A stretch of 64,000 bases of DNA. Source: Ideonella sp. (GTDB lineage Bacteria > Pseudomonadota > Gammaproteobacteria > Burkholderiales > Burkholderiaceae_C). The stretch spans positions 496,001-560,000 of the forward strand of contig NZ_JADJDO010000001.1 in the NCBI RefSeq assembly GCF_016702655.1, written 5' to 3'. The position numbers were made by a program, and so were the translations under genes. How positions within the stretch are numbered: position 1 is the first letter of the stretch; the number at the start of each line of letters is the position of its first letter. Positions 39,001 to 46,999 of this stretch are shown in pieces. Below the pieces are notes generated by a model. The model saw only the letters and a program-made list of their open reading frames with translations, had not been told where the DNA came from and ran no database searches.

Positions 39001-39177
39001 CCACCAGGCCTGCACGACCATGGCGCGAAACGTGAACGGCGGGTCTTCGTCCTGGCCGAGCTGGAAGTAGGCCGCGAAGCCCAGCACCAGCAGCGCGACC
39101 ATCAGGTAGCGCGTCAACGCCGGATGTTCGAGCGCCCAGCGCGAGATGTTGAAGCGCGACGGCGAAAGCGAGTCCAT
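36037..39177 (-). CDS. RND efflux transporter inner-membrane subunit
   Basis: 1046 residues with the RND layout: TM1 near residues 21-40, a large periplasmic porter loop, then TM2-6. TM4 carries the two Asp residues of the proton relay (LIIALGLLVDDAIIAVEMM). A second periplasmic loop and TM8-12 follow (FVALLGVIALMGMIMRNSVI). Sequence style (QDEDPPFTFRAMVVQAWWPG near the start) matches the VexF/AcrB-like group that exports drugs or hydrophobic compounds rather than metals. It lies 12 bases after the membrane-fusion gene. No outer-membrane TolC-type gene is nearby. Confidence 0.92.
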   Translation of the reverse strand: MDSLSPSRFNISRWALEHPALTRYLMVALLVLGFAAYFQLGQDEDPPFTFRAMVVQAWWPGATAQQVAEQVTDKIEKTLQEVPYADKIRSYTKPGESLTILQLRDSSLPREVPNSWYQARKRIADMRHTLPAGVVGPVFNDDFGDVYGSILALSADGFSREELRVQAERVRQRLLRVPDVAKVDLFGVQPEKLFVEISQKRLAQLGLDMAQVVAQLGAQNAVEGAGVLDAGSQNLQVRIGGQFNSVEELARFAIRGVNPPTGVASTIRLADIAEIRRDYADPPAVLVRHQGKEVIALGIAMAKGGDIIDLGKALRGTTQQLQAELPLGITLEPMQDQPAAVARSVGEFIKVLAEAVAIVLAVSFVSLGLHLKPLRIDIWPGLVVGITIPLVLAITFVTMYYWGVGLHKISLGSLIIALGLLVDDAIIAVEMMVRKLEEGYDRMRAATFAYEVTAMPMLTGTLITAAGFLPIGMARSMTGEYTFAIFAVTSAALLISWVVSVYFVPYLGARLLRTRPKVSGAERPHELFDTPFYSRFRRAVNWCVQHRWITIAATLAIFAAGIAGMGKVQQQFFPDSSRPEILVDLWLPEGSTIRSSDELARRFEARLMREPGVASVSTWIGAGVPRFYLPLDQIFAQTNVSQAIVMPRDLREREALRVRLPALLAEEFPEARARVKLLPNGPPVPYPVQFRVVGADAAAVREWADQAKQVLRANPSLRGVNDNWNEAVKVLRLRIDQDKARALGVTSQTAAQASRTILSGSTIGQYREGDKLVDIVLRQPLEERDAITDLGNAYLPTASGRSVPMAQVAQVELGWEPGILWRENRDYAVTIQGDVAEGLQGPTVTAQVWPALQQIAARMPPGYRIEVAGAVEESSKGQGSIAAGVPAMLFIIFTLLMLQLHSFSRAMLVFLTGPLGIAGVAAALLLLDRPFGFVALLGVIALMGMIMRNSVILIDQIEQDRARGVPAWTAIVESAVRRFRPIVLTAAAAVLAMIPLSRSEFWGPMAVAIMGGLIVATVLTLLALPAMYAAWFRVRRPETVAGARGR

Positions 39178-39189
39178 CTGCGTCCGGCC

Positions 39190-40326
39190 TCAGCGCGCGG
39201 CGCCGCTGGCGGGCGCAGCGCCCGTCGCCGCGACGACCGGCTCGACATAGCGCTTGACCTTCTGGCCCGGCGTCAGCAGGTGAACGCCTGCCCTGACCAC
39301 CGTCTGGCCCGGGGCAAGGCCGGCCGAGACGACGACGCTGTTGCCGTCCGCGCCCGCCACGCTGACAGTTTGCGGGCGCACCGTAAGCGTCGCCGGATCG
39401 AGCAGCCAGACGACCGTCTTGCCCTGCAGTTCGGCCACCGCCGACAGCGGCAGGCGCGTCACGCCCGCGCTGCGCGGCAGTTCGAGCAACACCGTCGCCG
39501 TCTGGCCGAGGCGCACGTCGGCGCGCCCGACATCGGCCTTGGCCAGGAAGGTGCGCGTCACCGGATCGGCGGCGGCCGCAACTTCGCGCAGCGTGGCCGG
39601 CAGGAGCGAGTCTGCATTCCACAGACGCACCTTCAGCGCACCGGGCTGTGCAGCGACGTTGCGCAGCAGTTCAACCTTGTCCTCGGGCACCGCGAAAACC
39701 ACGTCGCGCGGGCCGTCATGAGCCAGCCGAACGACCGGTGCACCGGCCGCAACGACCATCCCCGGCTCGGCCTCGACCGCCGTCACGACACCCGCCGTGT
39801 CGGCGACGAGCGCGGCGTAGGCGGCCTGGTTGCCTTGCAGGCTCGCCTGTGCGCGCGCCTGCGCCAAGCCCGCCTGCGCCGCCTTGAGCGCGTTCTCGCG
39901 GCGCTCGAGCTCGGCCGCGCCGATGAAGCCCTGCTCCTTCAGCTCGCGATAGCGTCTGGCGTCCGCCGCGGCCTGGTCGAGGTTGACCTGGGCCGCTGCC
40001 AGCGCGGCGCGGGCAGCGTCCTGGCCCAGGCGCAGGTCCTGGGCGTCGAGCTGGGCCAGCACCTGCCCGGCCTTGACGGCTTCGCCGACCTCTGCATTGC
40101 GGCGCACGATCTTGCCGCCGACGCGAAAGCCGAGCCGCGACTCGTTGCGTGCCCGGATCTCGGCCGCGTATTCGACGCCGGCACCGGCCGTGTCGGCGCC
40201 GAGGGTCATCGTGCGCACCGCGCGCACCGGTTCGGGCGCGGCCTGCTCGCGCGAACATGCGCCCAGGAGCGCGACCGCGCAGACCGTGATTGCAAGCAGG
40301 AACGGGCGGAGCGTGGCTGGCGTCAT
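39190..40326 (-). CDS. RND efflux periplasmic adaptor (membrane fusion protein)
   Basis: 378 residues from MTPATLRPFLL with a lipoprotein signal whose lipobox is LLGAC. The barrel-sandwich part has GFRVGGKIVRRNAEVGEAVK and GQVLAQLDAQDL. The helical hairpin is alanine-rich (ARAALAAAQVNLDQAAADAR), the second lipoyl half has GVVTAVEAEPGMVVAAGAPV, and the beta barrel follows. It links the inner-membrane pump to an outer-membrane channel. Transcription starts from the region with a TetR-type palindrome about 120 bases upstream. Another ATG at 40413 would put 29 residues before the signal, which is unlikely. Confidence 0.92.
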   Translation of the reverse strand: MTPATLRPFLLAITVCAVALLGACSREQAAPEPVRAVRTMTLGADTAGAGVEYAAEIRARNESRLGFRVGGKIVRRNAEVGEAVKAGQVLAQLDAQDLRLGQDAARAALAAAQVNLDQAAADARRYRELKEQGFIGAAELERRENALKAAQAGLAQARAQASLQGNQAAYAALVADTAGVVTAVEAEPGMVVAAGAPVVRLAHDGPRDVVFAVPEDKVELLRNVAAQPGALKVRLWNADSLLPATLREVAAAADPVTRTFLAKADVGRADVRLGQTATVLLELPRSAGVTRLPLSAVAELQGKTVVWLLDPATLTVRPQTVSVAGADGNSVVVSAGLAPGQTVVRAGVHLLTPGQKVKRYVEPVVAATGAAPASGAAR

Positions 40327-40446
40327 GGGCGATGCGGGTTGGCGGGCGACCGGGGAGGGAGCGCCCGGCGCGGAGTCGACGGTAAAAGTGCCGGCGCTGT
40401 CCACACCCGGCATCGGACCGAGCGCGGGATGTTCGCGCCCATACTG

Positions 40447-40460
40447 ACTGACTGGTCAGT
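40447..40460. promoter_or_regulatory. TetR-type operator palindrome
   Basis: ACTGAC-TG-GTCAGT is a perfect 6-bp-arm palindrome preceded by another CTGA repeat. It sits between the divergent efflux operon and the squalene genes. This shape is the usual target of AcrR/TetR-family repressors of RND pumps. No tetR gene is present in the window. Confidence 0.6.
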
Positions 40461-40571
40461 AATATATGCGTCGACTTGTGCGATGTCAAACGACCGCGGT
40501 TGCCTGCTGGCGGCAGCCCTTCGCGCAAGTCCGCGGCCGGCGTTCGCCGCCGGCATGGACAATGTGCAACC

Positions 40572-41429
40572 GTGAGTGTCGATCACTACGAGAACTTTCC
40601 CGTCGCGTCTTGGCTGTGCCCGCCCGCGCTGCGTCCGGCGGTGCGCGCGATCTACGCCTTTGCGCGCACGGCGGACGACCTGGCCGACGAAGGCACGGCT
40701 ACGCGCGACGAGCGCCTTGCCGCGCTCACCGCCTACGAACGCGACCTGCACGCCGCCTGCGCCGGACAAGCGCTGTCGCCGCGCTGGCGCGAAGTCTTCG
40801 TGCCGCTGGGGCCGGTGATCGCGCGCCATCGGCTGCCGCCGGTGCTGTTCACCGATCTGCTCGATGCCTTCCGCCAGGACCTGACGCAGACGCGCTATGC
40901 CGACCGCGCGCAGTTGCTCGACTATTGCCGGCGCTCGGCGAATCCGGTCGGCCGGCTGCTGTTGCACCTGTACGGCGTCGCCGATGCGCAGGCGCTGCGC
41001 AAGTCGGATGCGATCTGCAGTTCGCTGCAACTCGCCAACTTCTGGCAGGACCTGTCGATCGACACGGCGCGCGGCCGACTCTACATTCCGCGCGCCGATT
41101 GCGAGCGCCACGGGGTGGCTGCCGCCGACCTGCTGGCACGCCGCGACAGCCCGATGGCGCGCGCCCTGATCGGCGAGATGGTGGCCTGGACGCGCCGGCT
41201 CATGCTCGAGGGTGCGCCGCTCGTGCACCGCGTCGCTGGCCGCGCGGGCTGGGAACTGCGCCTGGTGGTGCAAGGCGGCCTGCGCATCCTGCAGCGCATC
41301 GAGCAGCGAGGCTTCGATGCGCTGCTGCAGCGCCCATGCCTGCACTGGCACGACGCGCCGACCCTCGCCTGGCGCGCGCTGCGGATGCGCCCGGCGGCTG
41401 CCCGCGCGCTCGAGGAACCGGCCCGATGA
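40572..41429 (+). CDS. hpnC: Hydroxysqualene synthase HpnC
   Basis: 285 residues from GTG 40572. Trans-isoprenyl diphosphate synthase-like fold of the squalene/phytoene synthase family. The two metal-binding Asp motifs are RTADDLADE (residues 29-37 area) and LANFWQDLSID. The DFSIxY-like and YCRRSANPVGRLLLHLYG parts are typical of HpnC, which adds water to presqualene diphosphate to give hydroxysqualene. It overlaps hpnD by ATGA, and hpnE follows, so the three genes make squalene from farnesyl diphosphate. Downstream hopanoid genes such as a cyclase are not in the window. Confidence 0.9.
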   Translation: MSVDHYENFPVASWLCPPALRPAVRAIYAFARTADDLADEGTATRDERLAALTAYERDLHAACAGQALSPRWREVFVPLGPVIARHRLPPVLFTDLLDAFRQDLTQTRYADRAQLLDYCRRSANPVGRLLLHLYGVADAQALRKSDAICSSLQLANFWQDLSIDTARGRLYIPRADCERHGVAAADLLARRDSPMARALIGEMVAWTRRLMLEGAPLVHRVAGRAGWELRLVVQGGLRILQRIEQRGFDALLQRPCLHWHDAPTLAWRALRMRPAAARALEEPAR

Positions 41430-42271
41430 CGCCCGAGCAGTACGTGCAAGACAAGGCGGCGCGCAGCGGCTCGAGCTTCTACTACGCCTTCCTGTTCCTG
41501 AATCCGCCCCGGCGCGCGGCGATCACCGCCTTCTACGCCTTCTGCCGCGAGATCGACGACGTGGTCGACGAAGTTCACGATCCGGCCGTCGCCGCGTCCA
41601 AACTGTCGTGGTGGCGGGCCGAGGTCGGGGCGGCATTCGACGGCCGGGCCAGCCACCCCGCGCTGCAGGCGCTGATGCCGCATGCGGCCGCGTTCGGCAT
41701 CGGGCCGGCGCATCTGGCGGCGGTGATCGACGGCTGCCAGATGGACCTGGACCAGACGCGCTACCTCGACTTCCCCGCCCTCGAGCTCTACTGCCACCGC
41801 GTCGCCGGCGTGGTGGGCGAGGTCAGCGCCAACATCTTCGGCCGCAGCGACGCGGCGACGATCGCTTACGCGCACCGCCTTGGCCTGGCGATGCAGCTCA
41901 CCAACATCATCCGCGACGTCGGCGACGACGCGCGCCGGGGCCGCGTCTACCTGCCGCTTTCCGAGTTGCGGCAGTTCGACGTCAAGGCGCACGAACTGCT
42001 GCGCACCACAGCCCCCTATGCCTACGGCGAGCGATTCGATGCGCTGATGCGCTTCCAGGCCGAGCGCGCGCACCGTTGCTACGACGAGGCGCTTGCGCTG
42101 CTGCCCGACGCCGACCGCCAGGCGCAAAAGCCCGGGTTGATGATGGCCAACATCTACCGCACGCTGCTGCGCGAGATCGAGTCGAGCGGCTTCCAGGTGC
42201 TGCACCAGCGCATTGCGCTCACGCCCTTGCGCAAGCTGTGGATCGCGATGCGTACCAACTGGCAGCCGCGG
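41426..42271 (+). CDS. hpnD: Presqualene diphosphate synthase HpnD
   Basis: About 282 residues from ATG 41426. First Asp motif CREIDDVVDEV, second QLTNIIRDVGDDARRGRVYL, then ANIYRTLLREIESSGFQVLH and LRKLWIAMRTNWQPR, where the family normally ends. It condenses two farnesyl diphosphates to presqualene diphosphate. The frame runs on through a G-rich low-complexity stretch into hpnE with no stop. This fusion is almost certainly an artefact of that stretch, so I end the gene at the last family-typical residue. Confidence 0.88.
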
Positions 42272-42410
42272 GGGGGTGGCGCCCCCAGGCCTGCTCCGGC
42301 GGGCGCCCCGCGGGGGGGGCGGGGGGGGGGGGGCGGGGGGGGGCGGGGGCCCCCGGCGCTGTCGCGCGGGGGCCCGGGGGGGGGGGGGGGGGGGGGGGGG
42401 GGCCGGGCGC
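42269..42410. repeat. Poly-G low-complexity stretch between hpnD and hpnE
   Basis: It contains several G runs broken by single C residues and one run of 27 G (42376-42402). It starts with a hairpin-like GGGGGTGGCGCCCCC (42271-42285). The extreme bias and lack of a stop codon between two separate genes suggest a base-calling or assembly artefact over a hard GC-rich hairpin rather than true sequence. Confidence 0.7.
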
Positions 42411-42418
42411 CGCTGAAG

Positions 42419-43726
42419 ATGCATCTGGCCGTGGTCGGCGGCGGCTGGGCCGGGCTCGCCGCGGCCGTCGAAGCCGTCGCGTTCGGCCATGAGGTCACGC
42501 TCTACGAGATGGCGCGCCGGCCGGGCGGCCGGGCACGGCGTGTCGACGGCGCCGAGCCCGCGCTCGACAATGGCCAGCACATCCTGATCGGTGCCTACAC
42601 CGAAACGCTGCGCCTCATGTCGCTGGTGGGCGCAGATGCCGATCGGCTGTTATGGCGTCGCCCGCTGGCGCTCGCCTTCGCCGACGGTGCGGCGCTCGTA
42701 CTGCCTGCCGGGGCGCCGAGGCTGGCCTTCGCGCGCGCCGTGCTCGGCTGCCGCGGCTGGCCATGGCGCGACCGGTGGCGCCTGCTGCTCGCCGCCGCCG
42801 GTTGGGCGCGCGACGGCTTTCGCTGCGACAACGGCCTGACCGTCGCCGAGCTCGCGCGCGACCTGCCGGCGAGCGCGCGTGCCGACCTGATCGAGCCGCT
42901 GTGCATCGCCGCGCTCAACACGCCGGCCGCACAGGCGAGCGCAAGCGTATTCCTGCGCGTGCTGCACGACGCGCTCTTCGCCGGCCGCGGCTCGGCCGAC
43001 CTGCTGCTGCCGCGCGTCGACCTGAGCGCCCTCTGGCCCGACGCGGCAGCGCACTGGTTGGCGCAACGCGGAGCCACGCTGCGTTGGGGCGAGCGCGTGA
43101 TGCAGCTCGAGGCGCTGGCCACCGGCTGGCGCGTCGGCAGCGCATCCTTCGACGGCGCGATCCTCGCGGCCAGCAGTGTCGAGGCCGCGCGCCTGGCGCA
43201 GGATCACGCACCGGCCTGGACCGCGAGCGCGCGCGCGCTGCGCCACGAGCCGATCGTCACCGTCGTGCTGAGCAGCGCGGGCACGCGCCTGCCGCAACCG
43301 ATGCTGGCGTTGCGCCATGGCGGCAGCGCACCGGCGCAGTTCGTCTTCGACCTCGGCCAGTTGCGCGGCCTCCCGGGCCTGTTCGCATTCGTCATCAGCG
43401 GCGCGGGCGAATGGGTTGCGCGCGGCCTGCAGGCGACGGCGCATGCGACCCTGGAGCAGGCCCGCGCAGCGCTCGCGGCCCACGCAGCCGGCCCCTGGGC
43501 CGAAGTGCGCAGCTTCACCGAGAAGCGCGCGACCTTTCTGTGCACACCCGGCCTCGCGCGCCCGCCGGCGGCGATCGCCCCGCGATTGATGGCCGCCGGC
43601 GACTACATCGCCGGGCCCTACCCGGCCACGCTCGAAGGCGCGGTGCGTTCGGGCATCGCGGCCGTGCGCGCGCTCGATGCGGCGTTCAGCGGCGCGCGAA
43701 CGGGGCCGCCAGCGGCTCGCCGATGA
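42419..43726 (+). CDS. hpnE: Hydroxysqualene dehydroxylase HpnE (FAD-dependent)
   Basis: 435 residues from MHLAVVGGGWAGLAAAVEAV, the FAD dinucleotide-binding GGGWAG motif at the N terminus. It continues with VTLYEMARRPGGRARRV and DNGQHILIGAYTETLRLM, typical of the squalene-associated desaturase family, and the C-terminal FAD contact LMAAGDYIAGPYPATLEGAV. It removes the hydroxyl from hydroxysqualene to complete HpnCDE squalene synthesis. The 3' end overlaps the end of the convergent TIGR03790 gene by 41 bases. Confidence 0.9.
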   Translation: MHLAVVGGGWAGLAAAVEAVAFGHEVTLYEMARRPGGRARRVDGAEPALDNGQHILIGAYTETLRLMSLVGADADRLLWRRPLALAFADGAALVLPAGAPRLAFARAVLGCRGWPWRDRWRLLLAAAGWARDGFRCDNGLTVAELARDLPASARADLIEPLCIAALNTPAAQASASVFLRVLHDALFAGRGSADLLLPRVDLSALWPDAAAHWLAQRGATLRWGERVMQLEALATGWRVGSASFDGAILAASSVEAARLAQDHAPAWTASARALRHEPIVTVVLSSAGTRLPQPMLALRHGGSAPAQFVFDLGQLRGLPGLFAFVISGAGEWVARGLQATAHATLEQARAALAAHAAGPWAEVRSFTEKRATFLCTPGLARPPAAIAPRLMAAGDYIAGPYPATLEGAVRSGIAAVRALDAAFSGARTGPPAARR

Positions 43727-44843
43727 AGACGCCCTGCTGCGGCCAGGCCACGCTCTTCCAGTAGGCCTCGATGACCGAACTGCCCTGCGCATACTGCAGC
43801 AGCAGCACCTGCGGGTGCGGGAACTTCTGCAGGTGCGAGCAGGGCTCGCTGACGGTGCCGTAGCTCGCCGTCGCGCCGGACGCGATCCAGGCCGTCGCCG
43901 GCATCTGGCCGCGCCCTTGCAGCGCGCCGCCGAACGACGTCAGGTGATCGCCCACGCCGCCCGGCACCCATGAGATCGTGTCGAGCCCCGGTACGCTCAC
44001 CGCACCGGTGAGGTAGAGCAGCACGCGCTCGGCGCCCTGCAGCGCAGGCGTGTGCTCGACATGCACGTCGACGCCGATCCTGGCGATGCGCCCTGGCGGC
44101 GGAAACAGCGCGGCGCGCACGCTGCGCACGCGGTCCGGGGTGCTGACGAAGTAGGCGTTGACCGGCGGCGCACCGCGCAGGCCGAGCGTGTGGTCCGACG
44201 CGACGCCGCGCCGGACCATCGCCTTCGCAGCTTCGGCATCGTCGGCGGCAAGCAGCATCGTCGGTCGCAGACCGAGATCGGTGTAGGGGCGGGTCGAGGC
44301 CGAATTCAGGTAGGGCGAGAAGCGCAATGGCGGCGCGCAAGTCTGCTTGCACAGTTCGCCGTCGAAACCGAGGGCCAGGGCGGCGGTGATCGAGTTGCAC
44401 TCGACCGCATAGGGCCGCGCCCAGGCCAGCGCGAGTGCCTGCACGTTGGCACCGAAGTAGGCCGATACGCGCCGATCCAAGGCGCGGAACTCGTCGCCGG
44501 TCAGCGCGGGCTTGAGCGGCAGTTCGACGCGCAGGACCTGCTCCGCGGCGAGCTTGCGCGCCTGGATGTAGAACTCGCCGACCTCGACCGAGTACGGGTC
44601 GGCGGTGTTGATCACGAGTCCGAGTTCCTTGCTCGTGATCCGGCCCGCGGTGCGCGGAACGGGGATCCACGCCGGTGCGCGCGCGGTCGACGCCGGGCCT
44701 GCGACTGGCGCAGGCGCCGGGCCGGGGGCGGAAGCCGCCTTCGGGGCCGACGGCGACGGCCCGACAGTGCCTTGTGGGTCGCCACTCGCCGCCACGCCGC
44801 ATGCGCCGACTGTGGACGCCACCAGCGCTGCCAGCCAGCGCAT
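43686..44843 (-). CDS. TIGR03790 family lipoprotein
   Basis: 385 residues from MRWLAALVASTVGAC with lipobox VGAC. A Pro/Ala-rich linker (residues 25-60) precedes the conserved body: SKELGLVINTADPYSVEVGE, FYIQARKLAAEQVLRVELPL, AYFGANVQALALAWARPYAV, CNSITAALALGFD and CSHLQKFPHPQVLLLQYAQG. The TIGR03790 family is widespread in bacteria with no known activity. It converges on hpnE and diverges from the IclR gene. Confidence 0.75.
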   Translation of the reverse strand: MRWLAALVASTVGACGVAASGDPQGTVGPSPSAPKAASAPGPAPAPVAGPASTARAPAWIPVPRTAGRITSKELGLVINTADPYSVEVGEFYIQARKLAAEQVLRVELPLKPALTGDEFRALDRRVSAYFGANVQALALAWARPYAVECNSITAALALGFDGELCKQTCAPPLRFSPYLNSASTRPYTDLGLRPTMLLAADDAEAAKAMVRRGVASDHTLGLRGAPPVNAYFVSTPDRVRSVRAALFPPPGRIARIGVDVHVEHTPALQGAERVLLYLTGAVSVPGLDTISWVPGGVGDHLTSFGGALQGRGQMPATAWIASGATASYGTVSEPCSHLQKFPHPQVLLLQYAQGSSVIEAYWKSVAWPQQGVFIGEPLAAPFARR

Positions 44844-44970
44844 GCAACACGGCGCCAGGCGCGGCGTGGGGCCGGGCAGTGCCTCCGATCCGCAGTGCCC
44901 TTCTGCTCCCGCGTGTCGGTTGTCAATTTCGTGATGCAAAATCCCGTCGAGCTGAGCGAGAATTGCAGCC

Positions 44971-45738
44971 ATGACCAAGCCCCTAGCCACGCAACCGACG
45001 ATTCAGGTACTCGAGCGCATGTTCAGCCTGCTCGACGTTCTGGCGTCGGCCCAGGATCCGGTGTCGCTCAAGGCCATCAGCGAGAAGACAGGGCTGCACC
45101 CGTCGACGGCGCACCGCATCTTGAACGACCTCGCGATCGGTGGCTTCGTCGATCGGCCGCAGGTCGGCAGCTACCGGCTCGGCATGCGCCTGCTCGAACT
45201 CGGCAACCTGGTCAAGGTGCGGCTCGACGTGCGCGACGCGGCGATCGGCCCGATGCGCGAACTGCACAAGCTTACCCACCAGCCGGTCAACCTGTCGATG
45301 CGCCAGGGCGACGAGATCGTCTACATCGAGCGCAGCTACAGCGAGCGCTCGGGGATGCAGGTCGTGCGCACGGTGGGCGGGCGCGCGCCGCTGCACCTGA
45401 CCTCGGTGGGCAAGCTCTTCCTGGCCCAGGACGACCCGCTGCGCGTGCGCGCCTACGCCACGCGCACCGGGCTTGCGGGCCACACGCGCAACAGCATCAC
45501 CGAACTGGCGGCGCTCGAGCGCGAACTGGCCAAGGTGCGGCGCGACGGCATTGCGCGCGACGACGAGGAGCTCGAGGTGGGCGTGCGCTGCATGGCAGCC
45601 GGCATCCACGACGACCAGGACAAGCTCGTCGCGGGCCTGTCGATCTCGGCGCCGGCCGACCGGCTCGAGGAGGCCTGGGTCGATCGGCTGAAGCAGGTGG
45701 CGGCGCAGATCTCGGCGACGCTCGGGCATCGCGGCTAG
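44971..45738 (+). CDS. IclR-family transcriptional regulator
   Basis: 255 residues. The winged helix-turn-helix lies at about residues 10-75 (IQVLERMFSLLDVLASAQDP, SLKAISEKTGLHPSTAHRIL). The effector domain follows, with IVYIERSYSERSGMQVVRTV, RAPLHLTSVGKLFLA and GVRCMAAGIHDDQDKLVAGL. IclR proteins sense small carboxylates or aromatics. The target is not clear; the divergent TIGR03790 gene is the nearest candidate, and its promoter region is shared (about 127 bases). Confidence 0.88.
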   Translation: MTKPLATQPTIQVLERMFSLLDVLASAQDPVSLKAISEKTGLHPSTAHRILNDLAIGGFVDRPQVGSYRLGMRLLELGNLVKVRLDVRDAAIGPMRELHKLTHQPVNLSMRQGDEIVYIERSYSERSGMQVVRTVGGRAPLHLTSVGKLFLAQDDPLRVRAYATRTGLAGHTRNSITELAALERELAKVRRDGIARDDEELEVGVRCMAAGIHDDQDKLVAGLSISAPADRLEEAWVDRLKQVAAQISATLGHRG

Positions 45739-45748
45739 GCGCCTGCAG

Positions 45749-46843
45749 TCAGGAGCTGATCCGTGGCTCGCTGCGCGTCGGCAGCGGGCCGGGTGCGGGC
45801 AGGGTCTCGTTGACCCAGCGCCGCACGCGCTCGGCGTCGGCGATACGCGTGTACTTGCCCGCTGAATCGAGGAACACCATGATCAGCTTGCGCCCCGCCA
45901 TTTGGGCCTGCATCACGAGGCAACGGCCGGCTTCGGAGATATAGCCCGTCTTCTGCAGCCCGATGTCCCAGGACGGGCTGCGCACGAGGCCGTTGGTGTT
46001 GCGAAAGGTCAGCTCGCGCCGGCCGACCTCGACCTGATACTCGGGCGAGGTCGAGAGTTCGCGGATGATCTGGTGCTGGTGCGCCGCGTTGACGAGCGTC
46101 GCGAGATCGCGTGCGCTCGACTGGTTTTTGCTCGACAGGCCGGTCGGCTCGACATAGCGCGTGTCGAACATGCCCAGCAGGCGCGCCTTGGCGTTCATCG
46201 CCTCGACAAATGCCGGCAGGCCGCCGGGGTAGTTGCGGCCGAGCGCGTTGGCGGCCCGGTTCTCGGACGACATCAACGCCAGATGCAGCATCTCCTCGCG
46301 GCTGAGCTGGGTGCCCACCGTCAAGCGCGAGCGGCTGCCCTTCTCGGTATCGATGTCGTCCTGCGTCACGACCAGGGTCTCGTCGAGCGGCAACCTGGCC
46401 TCGGCGACGACGAGCGCCGTCATCAACTTGGTGATCGACGCGATCGGCAGCACGGCCTGCATGTTCTTGGAGAACAGGATCTCCTGCGTGTCCTGGTCGA
46501 TCACGAGTGCGACGCTCGACTTCAGGTCGAGCGCGTCGGCCGTATTGCGCAATCCGTTGAGTTCGCCGAACGAAGGCTTGGCGGGCGCAATGCGCACGAC
46601 GCTGCGCGGCAGCGGCTTCTTGACCACGCTGCGCACCGGCGGCTTCTTGGCCACGCGCCGCGCTGCAGTCGACGACGGTGCCGCCGTGGTCGGCTTCGCC
46701 GAAGCCTTGGACGCGCTCGCAGCCTGGGCCCCGGTGGCGGGCAACGCCATCATCAGGGCCATCGTCAACGCCAGCGCGATTCTCGACTTCAGCAACTTCG
46801 GATCCTCGGATCGTCGATCAGGGGGCCAGTGTATGTGAAACAA
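45749..46843 (-). CDS. pbpG: D-alanyl-D-alanine endopeptidase PbpG-like
   Basis: 364 residues with a signal peptide (ALALTMALMMALPATGAQA) after a basic start and an Ala/Thr/Lys linker. Penicillin-binding motifs are complete: SxxK as SITKLMTAL, SxN as SSENRAANALG and KTG as LQKTGYISEAG. It cleaves peptidoglycan cross-links in the periplasm. The start is uncertain; the ATG at 46843 gives 20 residues before the hydrophobic core. It stands alone between IclR and leuA. Confidence 0.87.
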   Translation of the reverse strand: MFHIHWPPDRRSEDPKLLKSRIALALTMALMMALPATGAQAASASKASAKPTTAAPSSTAARRVAKKPPVRSVVKKPLPRSVVRIAPAKPSFGELNGLRNTADALDLKSSVALVIDQDTQEILFSKNMQAVLPIASITKLMTALVVAEARLPLDETLVVTQDDIDTEKGSRSRLTVGTQLSREEMLHLALMSSENRAANALGRNYPGGLPAFVEAMNAKARLLGMFDTRYVEPTGLSSKNQSSARDLATLVNAAHQHQIIRELSTSPEYQVEVGRRELTFRNTNGLVRSPSWDIGLQKTGYISEAGRCLVMQAQMAGRKLIMVFLDSAGKYTRIADAERVRRWVNETLPAPGPLPTRSEPRISS

Positions 46844-46999
46844 AAAGTTCTCACAAGATCAAAAGCTTACGCAACCTTCTTCAAGCTGCGCAGCATTTCT
46901 CGATCGAACCGTCTCAGCCTTGCAGGCCGCGCTCGCGCCTGCAGCTGCTCGCCCTTCGGCAGGCACTCGACAGTCCACTGGGACTGCATCTGTCCTGCC

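Noticed and set aside
35924..40575. Very long open frames (over 1200 codons) on both strands across the RND region
   Set aside because: Both are shadow frames of the RND transporter and adaptor genes, rich in Arg and His, without starts or domains.
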